Shown here in pieces: positions 9,040 to 17,904 of a stretch of 64,000 bases of DNA. Both the position numbers and the translations under genes were made by a program. How positions within the stretch are numbered: position 1 is the first letter of the stretch; every line of letters starts with the position of its first letter. A model generated the notes under the pieces. That model was not told the DNA's origin. It worked only from the letters and a program-made list of their open reading frames with translations, and ran no database searches. This DNA is from Bacteroidota bacterium (GTDB lineage: Bacteria > Bacteroidota > Ignavibacteria > Ignavibacteriales > Ignavibacteriaceae), in NCBI GenBank assembly GCA_021815405.1, contig JAKAGV010000003.1, positions 1-64,000 on the forward strand, written 5' to 3'.

Positions 9040-10122
9040 ATGGCTGAAGAAAAAAAGAAAAGGATAACCGATATAGGTCCACCTCATTATGAAAAATTTC
9101 TACCGCCTATTATTAAAGAAAATTATGGCAAATGGAAATATCACGAAGTACTAAAGCCTGGAGTGATGGTGCATGTTTCGGAAAGCGGCGCAAAGTTATT
9201 TACTGTTAGAGCCGGATCTCCCAGATTATTGAGTATTGAAAAAATCCGGAAATACGCTGACCTTGCCGATAAATATTGCGGCGGATACTTAAGATTTACA
9301 AGTCGAAATAACGTTGAATTCTTACTTTCGGATGAAATGAAAATCGAACCTTTGATTAAAGATTTGCAAGCCTTAGGTCATCCGGTTGGCGGTATTGCAA
9401 ATTCAATATCTAGTATTGTCCATACACAGGGCTGGGTACATTGTCATTCTGCTGCAACCGATGCATCCGGTGTGGTTAAATCAGTAATGGATGAATTGAT
9501 AGAGTATTTTACCGATACAAAGCTGCCTGCAAAACTTCGCATAGCATTAGCATGCTGCTTAAATATGTGCGGTGCAGTTCACTGTTCAGATATAGCAATA
9601 CTTGGAATTCATCGTCGTCCGCCAAAAGTGAAACGCGACAAGTTGAAAGCAATGTGCGAAATTCCTTCGGTTGTTTCTGCGTGCCCAACAGCAGCAATTA
9701 AACCGGCGACTTATGAAGGTCAGCCTTCAGTTGAGGTTATTGAAGAGCGCTGTATGTTCTGCGCAAACTGCTACACAGTTTGCCCGGCAATGCCGTTAAA
9801 CGATCCTTTGAATGACGGAGTTTCAATATGGGTTGGCGGAAAAGTATCAAATGCAAGAAGTGAACCTATGTTCTCAAAGCTTGCTATTCCGTTCTTACCA
9901 AACAATCCGCCGAGATGGCCTGAAGTGGTTGATGCTGTAAAAAATCTGGTAGAGGTTTGGGCACAGAATGCTAGACCTTACGAGAGAATGGGCGAGTGGA
10001 TAAATAGAATCGGCTGGCCGAGATTTTTCCAGCTTACCGGCATCCCGTTCCAGAAGGAGCATATTGATGACTTTAAGCATGCCGGCTTAACATTTAAACG
10101 ATCGGCACATTTAACTTATTAA
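9040..10122 (+). CDS. dsrB: dissimilatory (bi)sulfite reductase beta subunit
   Basis: A 360-residue partner of DsrA. It shows the sulfite-reductase core ([34 protein letters not shown]), the cluster-binding region with [18 protein letters not shown] near residues 168-185, and a ferredoxin domain with [16 protein letters not shown] near 240. Basic residues for sirohaem and sulfite binding are expected but were not individually aligned. It starts 39 bp after dsrA, preceded by a weak AAGGAA, and like dsrA begins MAEEKK. Together the subunits form the alpha2beta2 enzyme. Nothing is truncated or unusual in length. Confidence 0.98.
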   Translation: MAEEKKKRITDIGPPHYEKFLPPIIKENYGKWKYHEVLKPGVMVHVSESGAKLFTVRAGSPRLLSIEKIRKYADLADKYCGGYLRFTSRNNVEFLLSDEMKIEPLIKDLQALGHPVGGIANSISSIVHTQGWVHCHSAATDASGVVKSVMDELIEYFTDTKLPAKLRIALACCLNMCGAVHCSDIAILGIHRRPPKVKRDKLKAMCEIPSVVSACPTAAIKPATYEGQPSVEVIEERCMFCANCYTVCPAMPLNDPLNDGVSIWVGGKVSNARSEPMFSKLAIPFLPNNPPRWPEVVDAVKNLVEVWAQNARPYERMGEWINRIGWPRFFQLTGIPFQKEHIDDFKHAGLTFKRSAHLTY

Positions 10123-10135
10123 TTAGGAGGTTATT

Positions 10136-10384
10136 ATGGCTGAGCAAGTAAAAGTTGAAGAAGTATCCGATGCTATGTATAGGTTGATTAAAGATAGTAT
10201 GGGACAAAAAAAATGGAAAGCAACCGATCTGACGAAAGCTGTCTTGGAATTGTTTGGCGATAGATGCGACAAGACTTTAGCTAAGTCTGCAATCAGGGAA
10301 CTGATTGAAAGCGGGAAATGCATCTATACTTATTTCGGAGGAAGCTTTATTGAAATTCCTCATAGAGAAGGTGCTCAGAATTAA
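10136..10384 (+). CDS. dsrD: DsrD, winged-helix activator of sulfite reductase
   Basis: An 82-residue protein of the DsrD family, with a winged-helix-like pattern (KKWKATDLTKAVLELFGD, then LAKSAIRELIESGKCIYTYF). It follows dsrB by 13 bp with a strong AGGAGG. DsrD is known from organisms that run DsrAB reductively and has been described as an allosteric activator of DsrAB. Its presence is the simplest in-sequence marker that this pathway is reductive or disproportionating rather than sulfur-oxidizing. Confidence 0.95.
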   Translation: MAEQVKVEEVSDAMYRLIKDSMGQKKWKATDLTKAVLELFGDRCDKTLAKSAIRELIESGKCIYTYFGGSFIEIPHREGAQN

Positions 10385-10399
10385 TTGTTAGGGCAATTC

Positions 10400-10447
10400 T
10401 TGATACTCGATGCTTGATTCATAATCAAGTATCGAGAATCATTTTTT
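10400..10447 (+). terminator. hairpin with T-tract after dsrD
   Basis: An imperfect 19-20 bp stem (10400-10419 against 10423-10441, about two mismatches) with a 3-base loop, followed directly by six T residues. It has the shape of an intrinsic terminator between dsrD and dsrN. Its sequence also belongs to a family of similar intergenic hairpins in the window, so full termination is not certain. Confidence 0.65.
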
Positions 10448-10478
10448 TAGAAGCCTCAACAGAATTAATTAGTAAACC

Positions 10479-11915
10479 ATGAACGATAAAAATTTTCCAA
10501 GAGTTGTAATCAGTGGATTATCAGGAGACTCAGGCAAGACTGCTGTTTCCTGCGGACTCATTTCTTGTTTCTTAAACAAAGGCATGAACGTTTCCGGTTT
10601 TAAAAAAGGTCCTGATTATATTGATGCTGCCTGGATGAGTTTAGCTCTTGGTAAACCTGCAAGGAATCTTGACACTTACATGATGGGTGACCGGAAAGTG
10701 AAAGGTTCGTTTTATAAAAATGCATGTACCGATGGAATAAATATCATCGAAGGCAATAGGGGACTGTTTGACGGAGTAGATGATAAAGGAATTTATAGCA
10801 CTGCAGAGCTTGCAAAGCTTCTTAAATCTCCGGTTATAATTATAATGAATGTTTGCAAAGTTACAAGAACGGCAGCCGCATCTATTTTAGGATGTAAAAC
10901 CATGGATCCGGATTTGAATATTAAAGGAGTAATATTAAACCGAGTCGCAGGAGACAGGCACGAAAAGGTTATCAGAAGATCAATTGAAGAGATAACTGGT
11001 GTGCCGGTAATAGGTGCAATTCCAAAACTGCCGTGCAATAAAATTTTACCTTCAAGATATTTGGGATTAATGACTCCAGGCGAGCTCGAGCATAATTCTT
11101 CTTTCTTAAATGAATTAGAGAAAATTGTAAAAAATAACTTAGACGTAAAAAACGTAATTGAGATTGCCGGAAATGCACCTTCATTTGAATTTGATAATGT
11201 TGATGATTTAATTCAACCAAAATGTTATCAGCCGGTGGATGTTAAAATCGGTTATTTCCATGACCAGGCATTTTCATTTTATTATCCTGAAAATCTTGAA
11301 ATGCTTCGTGCTGAAGGTGCGGAACTAATTCCGATTTCTTCCGTTCATAATACTTTTTTTGATGACCTTGATGCACTCTACATAGGCGGGGGATTTCCCG
11401 AGATAAATCTCAATAAGATTTCGATGAACAGGGGTATGATTGCCGCTATAAAAAAAATGGCGGAAGACGGATTGCCTATTTATGCCGAGTGCGGCGGTTT
11501 AATGTACCTTGCAAGTGAAATAATTTGGAAAGAAAGAAAATATTCGCTTTCAGGGGTACTGCCTATAGTAATAAGTATGAATGATAAACCCCAGGGACAC
11601 GGATATAGCGAAATGATCGTCGATAGTGAAAATCCTTTTTATGAAATTGGAACAGTAATAAAGGGACATGAATTTCACTATTCAAAAATAAGCGAATATG
11701 ATCCAGGCTTAGAGAGCTGTCTTGCAGTTTCGCGCGGCTGCGGATGCCTTGACGGCAGGGACGGCTTAATTTATAAAAACGTATTCGCAAGTTATCTGCA
11801 CGTGCATTCCCTAGCAACACCGGAATGGGTAACCGGAATGATAAAATGCGCAAAGAGTTTTCACGAATTTAAAAAAAGGTTAGCCAATCCTGTTTTAACA
11901 GGATTGCATAGTTGA
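10479..11915 (+). CDS. dsrN: DsrN / CobB-CbiA-type sirohaem amidase
   Basis: A 478-residue glutamine-dependent amidotransferase of the cobyrinate a,c-diamide synthase family. The N-terminal ATP-binding domain has SGLSGDSGKTAVSCGL near residues 12-28. The C-terminal type-1 glutamine amidotransferase domain shows LYIGGGFPEINL near 300 and the nucleophile motif YAECGGLMYLA near 335. Inside dsr operons this protein is DsrN, proposed to amidate sirohaem to the sirohaem amide used by DsrAB. No other cobalamin genes are next to it, and sirohaem genes lie in the same island (44591-46706), which favours DsrN over cobyrinate synthase. The start is ATG without an obvious Shine-Dalgarno. Confidence 0.88.
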   Translation: MNDKNFPRVVISGLSGDSGKTAVSCGLISCFLNKGMNVSGFKKGPDYIDAAWMSLALGKPARNLDTYMMGDRKVKGSFYKNACTDGINIIEGNRGLFDGVDDKGIYSTAELAKLLKSPVIIIMNVCKVTRTAAASILGCKTMDPDLNIKGVILNRVAGDRHEKVIRRSIEEITGVPVIGAIPKLPCNKILPSRYLGLMTPGELEHNSSFLNELEKIVKNNLDVKNVIEIAGNAPSFEFDNVDDLIQPKCYQPVDVKIGYFHDQAFSFYYPENLEMLRAEGAELIPISSVHNTFFDDLDALYIGGGFPEINLNKISMNRGMIAAIKKMAEDGLPIYAECGGLMYLASEIIWKERKYSLSGVLPIVISMNDKPQGHGYSEMIVDSENPFYEIGTVIKGHEFHYSKISEYDPGLESCLAVSRGCGCLDGRDGLIYKNVFASYLHVHSLATPEWVTGMIKCAKSFHEFKKRLANPVLTGLHS

Positions 11916-11932
11916 TAATTGGAGTTTAGTTA

Positions 11933-13615
11933 ATGGCAAAAATTGTAAAAAAGTCAAAACCATTAGGAGGATTAAGAACATATTCGCCAGGCGGTTCTGC
12001 GGTTGAAACTTCAACACTTCGTCCGGTTTATGTTCCTAAGACAGCACCATGCTCAAACGGCTGTCCTAATGAAACTAACATAAGAGAATTTCTAACTACG
12101 ATTAGTCAATCGGAAGATTGCGGCAGAAGCAATAAGGAATCATTTGAAAAAGCATGGGAAATACTGACTGAGAAAAATCCTTTTCCTTCAACTTGCGGAA
12201 GAGTTTGTCCGCATCCATGTGAAGTTCAATGTAATAGGAATTATAAAGACGGTGCAGTCAGCATAAATAACTTGGAAAGATTTGTTGGTGATTTTGCTTT
12301 AGAGAATAACCTCAAATTAAAAAAGACCTCCGAAGAAGCCTATCCGCAGAAGGTTGCCGTCATTGGTGCGGGTCCGGCAGGATTGTCTTGCGCTTATCAA
12401 TTGAGAAGGAAAGGATACCAGGTAACAGTATTTGAAGCCTTCCCGAAAGCAGGCGGAATGTTAAGGTATGGAATTCCGGATTACAGGTTGCCCCAGGATA
12501 TTCTTGATAAAGAAATAAAAAGAATTGAAGATCTTGGAGTTGAAATTAAGTGCAACCAGATTATTGGGAAAGACATCGCTTATGATGAGCTTCAAAAAAA
12601 TTATGATGCAATTTTTGTAGGAATTGGAGCTCACAAAGGAAAGCTGCTCGGGATTCCGAATGAAGAGGCAAAGAATGTTTTTACCGGGACTGAATTTCTG
12701 CACAAAATTAATTCAGGCGAAACAGTTGAAATCGGAAATAAAGTTTTAGTTGTCGGCGGCGGCGATACTGCAATAGATGCCGCACGAGTTTCAAGAAGGC
12801 TGGGTGCTGATGTAACGATTGTTTACCGCCGGACGAAAAAAGAAATGCCTGCAATTGAAGAAGAAATACTTGGCGCCGAAGAAGAGGGTGTAAAAATAGA
12901 ATACTTAGCCGCACCAATTAATTTTGAGAGGAACGGCGAAGCTATAACTAAAATGAAATGTCAGCGCATGGAATTAGGCGAACCTGATGCTTCCGGCAGA
13001 AGACGACCAGTTCCAATCCCTGATTCATATTTTGATTTGGATGCAACAACAGTTATTGCAGCAATTAGCCAGGAGCCTAATTTTACGGGGCTGGATAGTC
13101 TTCACGAGGGTAAAGATTGGATAAAGGCAGATGAAAACTTCGCGACGAAAATTCCTAATACTTACACCGGCGGCGATGATATTGAACTTGGCTTGGTTAC
13201 AATTGCAATCTTCAACGGTAGAAAAGCTGCGGAGACTATACACAATAGATTCCAAAATATTCAGCCTGAAGTTGCAACAAAGCCTCCGGTAATTACTCAT
13301 GATAAAGTTATTCTGAACTATTATGAAAGTAAGCTTAGGAATGAGCCGTTCAAGCTAAAGCCCGAAGAAAGATTAGGCAACTTGAATGCTGAGATTACTT
13401 CTACCTTAACCGAGCAGCAGGTTATTGATGAAGCTAAGAGATGCATGAGCTGTGGATCATGTTTCGATTGCGGTACATGCTGGAGTTATTGCCAGGATCA
13501 GGCGATTGTAAAACCGTTAATCAAACATCAGGCTTATAAATTCAAATTAGATTTTTGTAAAGGCTGCAAGAAGTGCGCGGAAAATTGTCCGTGCGGTTAC
13601 ATTGAAATGAGATAA
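11933..13615 (+). CDS. dsrL: DsrL, NAD(P)H:acceptor iron-sulfur flavoprotein
   Basis: A 560-residue protein related to glutamate synthase small subunits. An N-terminal cysteine-rich domain (CSNGCPNETNIREF near 40; CGRVCPHPCEVQC near 90) precedes an FAD site (VIGAGPAGLSCAYQLRRKG, about residue 143) and a NAD(P)H site (VVGGGDTAIDAARVSRRLG, about residue 273). The C-terminus adds two ferredoxin-type clusters (CMSCGSCFDCGTCWSYC and CKGCKKCAENCPCGYIEMR). DsrL couples NAD(P)H to DsrAB. It is shorter than the roughly 655-residue enzymes of purple sulfur bacteria, and with dsrD present a DsrL-2-type reductive role is likely. That subtype call is inference and needs a tree. Confidence 0.9.
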   Translation: MAKIVKKSKPLGGLRTYSPGGSAVETSTLRPVYVPKTAPCSNGCPNETNIREFLTTISQSEDCGRSNKESFEKAWEILTEKNPFPSTCGRVCPHPCEVQCNRNYKDGAVSINNLERFVGDFALENNLKLKKTSEEAYPQKVAVIGAGPAGLSCAYQLRRKGYQVTVFEAFPKAGGMLRYGIPDYRLPQDILDKEIKRIEDLGVEIKCNQIIGKDIAYDELQKNYDAIFVGIGAHKGKLLGIPNEEAKNVFTGTEFLHKINSGETVEIGNKVLVVGGGDTAIDAARVSRRLGADVTIVYRRTKKEMPAIEEEILGAEEEGVKIEYLAAPINFERNGEAITKMKCQRMELGEPDASGRRRPVPIPDSYFDLDATTVIAAISQEPNFTGLDSLHEGKDWIKADENFATKIPNTYTGGDDIELGLVTIAIFNGRKAAETIHNRFQNIQPEVATKPPVITHDKVILNYYESKLRNEPFKLKPEERLGNLNAEITSTLTEQQVIDEAKRCMSCGSCFDCGTCWSYCQDQAIVKPLIKHQAYKFKLDFCKGCKKCAENCPCGYIEMR

Positions 13616-13627
13616 ATCCAGACGCTG

Positions 13628-13680
13628 GATACTTGATTCTAGAATTCTTAAGAAGAATCCATTATCAAGAATCGAATATC
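13628..13680. repeat. imperfect intergenic inverted repeat before dsrC
   Basis: GATACTTGATTCT at 13628-13640 pairs with AGAATCGAATATC at 13668-13680 (11 of 13), enclosing a nested short palindrome. It resembles the hairpin at 10400-10441 in sequence. No T-tract follows, so it reads better as a dispersed intergenic repeat than as a terminator. Confidence 0.5.
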
Positions 13681-13746
13681 ATTTAAGAAAATATTTTATA
13701 ATAAGAAAACTAAAAATATCATTAACAAAAAATATAGGACGGAACC

Positions 13747-14064
13747 ATGCCAATATTCGAATATAAAGATCTCAAGATTGAAGTGGATGAAGACGGTTTT
13801 ATCCAAAAGCCGGAGCAATGGAATGAAGAAGTTGCAAAAGCATTGGCTACAACCGAAGATATAACCGATATGACGGAATCCCATTGGAAAATAGTTTATT
13901 ACCTAAGGGATTATTACAAGCAATTCGGAATTGCACCGATGATTCGAAAGGTTTGCAAAGAGACCGGGTTTTCACTTAAAGAAATTTATGAGCTATATCC
14001 ATCAGGTCCGGCTAAAGGCGCTTGCAAAGTTGCAGGTTTAGCTAAGCCGACAGGCTGCGTATAG
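13747..14064 (+). CDS. dsrC: DsrC sulfur-carrier protein
   Basis: A 105-residue DsrC/TusE-family protein that carries sulfur on a flexible C-terminal arm as a trisulfide and links DsrAB to DsrMKJOP. The arm reads GPAKGACKVAGLAKPTGCV with both redox cysteines present, C93 and the penultimate C104 (CX10C). That pair distinguishes true DsrC from TusE-like proteins with a single cysteine. It lies between dsrL and dsrM, separated by intergenic hairpins on both sides, so it may be transcribed at its own level. Confidence 0.96.
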   Translation: MPIFEYKDLKIEVDEDGFIQKPEQWNEEVAKALATTEDITDMTESHWKIVYYLRDYYKQFGIAPMIRKVCKETGFSLKEIYELYPSGPAKGACKVAGLAKPTGCV

Positions 14065-14081
14065 ATTTAGTTGCTTAAGGA

Positions 14082-14123
14082 TGCCTTCAGGTAAAAAGCA
14101 AATTTGTTTTTAATCCGAAGGCA
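14082..14123. terminator. hairpin after dsrC
   Basis: TGCCTTC at 14082-14088 pairs with GAAGGCA at 14117-14123, and the interior contains a further A-run/T-run pairing. No strong T-tract follows, so it may stabilise the dsrC transcript or terminate it only partly. Confidence 0.4.
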
Positions 14124-14242
14124 GCCGCTATTGTATTTTTAAACTGAATGTTCAATTCTCTCCGATGAAGTCCGCGGCATCATTGGCAGCCTTCGGTCAT
14201 CACGATGAAAGTTAATGAAGATGAACGTGAAAGCTTGGAACA

Positions 14243-14737
14243 ATGCTTAAAGAATTATTATCAAATAAGAAATCAATAATCCTTGATAGGTGGATCCAGT
14301 CTATTGATAACAGCTATCCTGTAGAGACTACTAAATTTTTAAAATCACAGAAGGATAGGTTTAGTAATCCGGTTGGATATTCAATTACTAACTGCGCTGA
14401 AAATCTTTTTAACGAACTCTTAAGCAGCCGCAGTATCCAAAATTATAAGGCTTCGTTATCGGATCTAATAAAGATCAGAGCGGTTCAGGAATTCTCGCCA
14501 TCGCAGGCAATTGGTTTTATTTTTCTGCTTAAACAGACTATTCATAACGAACTTGAATCTGAAATTAAGGCTGGAATGGATTCTAAGGAACTAATGGAAA
14601 TTGATTCATCAATTGATGAGATGGCTTTAGCTGCGTTTGATTTGTACATGGACGCGAGAGAAAAAATCTTTCAGATCAGAGTGAAAGAATTAAAAGCAAG
14701 ATTACTTTTTAATGAAATGAATGGAGCGCCGGAATAA
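14243..14737 (+). CDS. RsbRD N-terminal-domain protein preceding dsrM
   Basis: A 164-residue soluble helical protein without signal or membrane segments. The pattern near the start (NKKSIILDRWIQSIDNSYP) and the helical middle (IRAVQEFSPSQAIGFIFLLKQTI) matches the RsbRD_N-type sensor domain. The output domain of RsbR proteins is absent. It overlaps the dsrM start by one base, so the two are translationally coupled. Small RsbRD-domain genes are known upstream of dsrM in sulfate reducers. It may sense redox or ligand state for the Dsr membrane complex; the signal is unknown. Confidence 0.7.
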   Translation: MLKELLSNKKSIILDRWIQSIDNSYPVETTKFLKSQKDRFSNPVGYSITNCAENLFNELLSSRSIQNYKASLSDLIKIRAVQEFSPSQAIGFIFLLKQTIHNELESEIKAGMDSKELMEIDSSIDEMALAAFDLYMDAREKIFQIRVKELKARLLFNEMNGAPE

Positions 14738-15765
14738 TGGAGCACTGGAGTTTGGCGAAAAAAGGAACTTTGATAAATGTACTGTTTTCACTTTCAGCGG
14801 TTTTCATATTGATAGCTGGTGCAATAGTCGGAGTTGATTTAATCAAGTTTAATTTCCTGTTCGGTGTTATTATTCCATATACTGCAATTACGATTTTTAT
14901 TCTTGGTATAATTCTGCAAGTAATAAAATGGGCAAAGTCACCGGTTCCATTTCATATTCCTACTGTTGCCGGTCAGCAGAAGTCTTTACCGTGGATTAAA
15001 AGCAGTAAGCTTGAAAGTCCGAGTTCGACTTTAGGCGTTATAGGAAGGATGCTGCTTGAAATATTATTTTTCCGGTCGTTGTTTAGAAATACAAAATCGG
15101 AACTTAAGAACGGACCACGACTGGTTTACGGCAGTAATAAATATCTTTGGCTAGGTGCACTTGTTTTCCATTGGTCTATATTAGTTATCTTTTTAAGGCA
15201 CTTCAGATTCTTTATGCAACCAATTCCTTCCTTTGTGCTGGCTCTTCAAAATCTCGATGGTTTTTTTCAAATAGGTCTGCCGGTGTTATACATTTCCGAT
15301 GTTCTGATTACACTCGCACTGCTTTATTTAATCTTTAGAAGAGTAGCCGATTTAAAAATAAGATACATCTCTTTAGCATCCGATTATTTCCCGCTGTTCC
15401 TGATATTAAGTATAGCTGTAACCGGAATATTGATGAGATACTTTGACAGAGTTGATATTGTAAAAGTGAAAGAACTTGCAATTGGAATATTCAGCTTTCA
15501 TCCAACCGTTCCCGATGGGATAGGCGTTTTATTTTATATTCACTTATTCCTTGTATGTACATTGATAACATATTTCCCTTTCAGTAAGCTATTGCACATG
15601 CCGGGAATCTTTCTTACTCCTACAAGAAATTTGGCAAACAACAGCAGGATGGTAAGACATATTAATCCCTGGAATCGTCCGGTTCGTGTTCATACTTATG
15701 AAGAGTATGAAGATGAGTTTAGAGATAAGATGAAAGCCTCCGGACTTCCAGTTGAGAAAGAGTAG
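14737..15765 (+). CDS. dsrM: DsrM, membrane cytochrome b subunit of DsrMKJOP
   Basis: A 342-residue integral membrane protein, NarI-like, with an N-terminal hydrophobic pair (residues about 10-65) and a C-terminal domain of about five helices with histidines (LVFHWSILVIFLRHFRFFM; FYIHLFLVCTLITYFPFSKLLHM). The order and neighbours (RsbRD, then K, J, O, P) identify it as DsrM, the haem b subunit that oxidises menaquinol. The ending VRHINPWNRP is a cytoplasmic tail. A 125-bp AT-rich gap separates it from dsrK. Confidence 0.93.
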   Translation: MEHWSLAKKGTLINVLFSLSAVFILIAGAIVGVDLIKFNFLFGVIIPYTAITIFILGIILQVIKWAKSPVPFHIPTVAGQQKSLPWIKSSKLESPSSTLGVIGRMLLEILFFRSLFRNTKSELKNGPRLVYGSNKYLWLGALVFHWSILVIFLRHFRFFMQPIPSFVLALQNLDGFFQIGLPVLYISDVLITLALLYLIFRRVADLKIRYISLASDYFPLFLILSIAVTGILMRYFDRVDIVKVKELAIGIFSFHPTVPDGIGVLFYIHLFLVCTLITYFPFSKLLHMPGIFLTPTRNLANNSRMVRHINPWNRPVRVHTYEEYEDEFRDKMKASGLPVEKE

Positions 15766-15890
15766 GTGGATTGTTGCTGATAATCTTTTGTTGGATTGAA
15801 GGAAAGCGATGGTCAAATAGACCTCTGTTATTAATGAGGTGCTAAAAAATTTTGAATTTTTAATTTATAATTTTGAATTGAATTAGTCTC

Positions 15891-17510
15891 ATGGCTGAAA
15901 AAAAATTGAAGCCTGAAGAATTAGCAGGCAGTATTGATTATAAACCAAAGCAGAAGGATTGGCTTGATCCGTCTGTCGAATTTAAACATGGCGTTTTTAA
16001 TTACGGCGGTAGTCCTAAAAGTGTGGAATATCTTCAGCAGCCGAATCCTAGGAAATGGCAGCCAACCGATCCTGATTGGCAGCTTCCTGAAAATTGGAAA
16101 CAGATTATTCTTGAAGGATTAAAAGACCGGTTAGACCGCTTTCGCTCGCTTAGAATCTTTATGGATATTTGTGTAAGATGCGGTGCTTGTGCGGATAAAT
16201 GTCATTTCTTTATTGGATCGGGAGATCCTAAAAATATGCCGGTGCTTAGAGCTGAGCTTTTAAGATCAATTTATAGGAATGATTTTACTCTTGCAGGAAA
16301 ACTATTCGGAAAATTTTCCGGCTCGCGTGAATTGACCATCGATGTTCTTAAAGAATGGTTTTACTATTTTTTCCAATGTACTCAATGCCGCCGGTGTTCG
16401 GTCTTCTGTCCTTATGGAATAGACACCGCTGAAATTACATTACTAGTAAGGGAGCTTCTTAATTTAGTCGGTGTAAATATAGATTGGATCATTACACCGG
16501 TTGCCAATAGCTTTAGAACAGGCAATCATCTTGGTATCCAGCCACACGGATTTAAAGACAGCATTGATTTTGCTGTCGATGAACTTGAATCAATTACCGG
16601 TGTACGGGTGGAAGCCCCGATCAATAAAAAAGGCGCTGAGATTCTTTTCATTACACCATCGGCAGATTATTTTGGTACACCACACTATTATACCTTACTT
16701 GGATACCTTGCACTATTTCACGAAATAGGTTTGGATTATACATGGAGTTCTTATGCATCGGAGGGTGGAAACTTTGGTTCATTTGTATCTCATGATTTGA
16801 TGAAAAGCCTAAATGCGAAAATGTATGCAGAAGCAAAAAGGCTTGGAGTCAAATGGATTATTGGCGGCGAATGCGGACATATGTGGAGAGTGGTTCATCA
16901 ATATATGGATACGCTGAATGGTCCGGCTGATTTTCTTGAAGTGCCTGTCTCGCCGATTACCGGTACCAGATTTGAAAATACAAAGTCAACTAAGATGGTT
17001 CACATTTGCGAATTCACTGCTGATCTTATTAAGAATAATAAGATTAAATTGGACAAAAGTCGTAATGACCATCGTAGCATCACATATCATGATCCATGTA
17101 ACATTGCGCGTGGATTAGGTTTAATTGAAGAGCCGCGTTACCTGATAAAAAATTCCTGCAATAATTTTTTTGAGATGCCGGATAATACGATTAAAGAGCA
17201 GACGTTCTGCTGCGGCAGCGGCGCAGGCTTAGGTACGGATGAAAATCTGGAAATGCGCATGCGGGGCGGACTGCCGAGAGCCAATGCTGTAAAGTATGTT
17301 AAGGAAAAGTATGGCGTCAATTTCCTCGGATGCATCTGTGCAATTGATAAGGCAACACTTCCTCCGCTTATGGATTATTGGGTCGGTGGAGTGGATGTTG
17401 GCGGTGTGCATGAGCTGGTCGGCAATGCTTTAATTATGAAAGGCGAAAAGGAGCGCACTACAGATTTGCGCGGCGAACCTTTAGCAGGAGATGAGAAACA
17501 AAATGTATGA
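15891..17510 (+). CDS. dsrK: DsrK, HdrD-like catalytic subunit of DsrMKJOP
   Basis: A 539-residue cytoplasmic iron-sulfur protein that reacts with DsrC. Two ferredoxin-type motifs are visible (CVRCGACADKC near residue 97 and CTQCRRCSVFCPYGID near 164). The CCG-type region has HDPCNIARG near 403 and FCCGSGAG near 442, with a later GCICAIDK that completes the noncubane cluster ligands. It is longer than the HdrD-like paralogue at 1430. Its stop overlaps the start of dsrJ by 8 bases. The start lacks a clear Shine-Dalgarno, but MAEKKLKPEELA resembles DsrK N-termini. Confidence 0.95.
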   Translation: MAEKKLKPEELAGSIDYKPKQKDWLDPSVEFKHGVFNYGGSPKSVEYLQQPNPRKWQPTDPDWQLPENWKQIILEGLKDRLDRFRSLRIFMDICVRCGACADKCHFFIGSGDPKNMPVLRAELLRSIYRNDFTLAGKLFGKFSGSRELTIDVLKEWFYYFFQCTQCRRCSVFCPYGIDTAEITLLVRELLNLVGVNIDWIITPVANSFRTGNHLGIQPHGFKDSIDFAVDELESITGVRVEAPINKKGAEILFITPSADYFGTPHYYTLLGYLALFHEIGLDYTWSSYASEGGNFGSFVSHDLMKSLNAKMYAEAKRLGVKWIIGGECGHMWRVVHQYMDTLNGPADFLEVPVSPITGTRFENTKSTKMVHICEFTADLIKNNKIKLDKSRNDHRSITYHDPCNIARGLGLIEEPRYLIKNSCNNFFEMPDNTIKEQTFCCGSGAGLGTDENLEMRMRGGLPRANAVKYVKEKYGVNFLGCICAIDKATLPPLMDYWVGGVDVGGVHELVGNALIMKGEKERTTDLRGEPLAGDEKQNV

Positions 17511-17904
17511 TTCTGGAAAAATAATTATCGGATTAATAATCTTTGCAGGAATATTTACTTCGCCATTTTGGTATGATCTTTCTGGCGGAAAGGAAGCACT
17601 TAAAGCACCAGTGTTGGTTTTACCTACTAAAGCCGATCAGCAAGTATGCGTTAATACATTAGAATATATGCGTGCTGATCATATGGTATTATTAAATGAT
17701 TGGCGATACGAAGTGGTAAGATTGGGTGACAGAACTTATCAATCTCCTGACCATAAAGAGTTTAATATGAGCCTAACAGGCACTTGTTTGAATTGTCATG
17801 CTAATTCAGCACAGTTTTGCGATCAATGTCATAGTTACATTGGCGAAACTCCGTATTGCTGGGAATGTCATACAGAAATAAATAAGCCGGAGAACATGCA
17901 ATGA
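17503..17904 (+). CDS. dsrJ: DsrJ, triheme cytochrome c
   Basis: A roughly 133-residue membrane-anchored periplasmic cytochrome c with three CxxCH sites near its end (CLNCH, CDQCH, CWECH). An N-terminal hydrophobic segment (IIIGLIIFAGIFTSPFWY) acts as anchor or uncleaved signal. ATG 17503 is preferred over 17491 because AGGAG at 17486-17490 abuts the earlier ATG but sits 12 bases from the later one. The gene overlaps dsrK at its start and dsrO at its end, so all are translationally coupled. Confidence 0.93.
   Translation: MYDSGKIIIGLIIFAGIFTSPFWYDLSGGKEALKAPVLVLPTKADQQVCVNTLEYMRADHMVLLNDWRYEVVRLGDRTYQSPDHKEFNMSLTGTCLNCHANSAQFCDQCHSYIGETPYCWECHTEINKPENMQ

Noticed and set aside
7780-14064. Sulfur-oxidising (reverse) Dsr system
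   Set aside because: dsrEFH is absent from the window while dsrD, qmoABC and the Hmc-like complex are present; dsrL alone does not decide direction.
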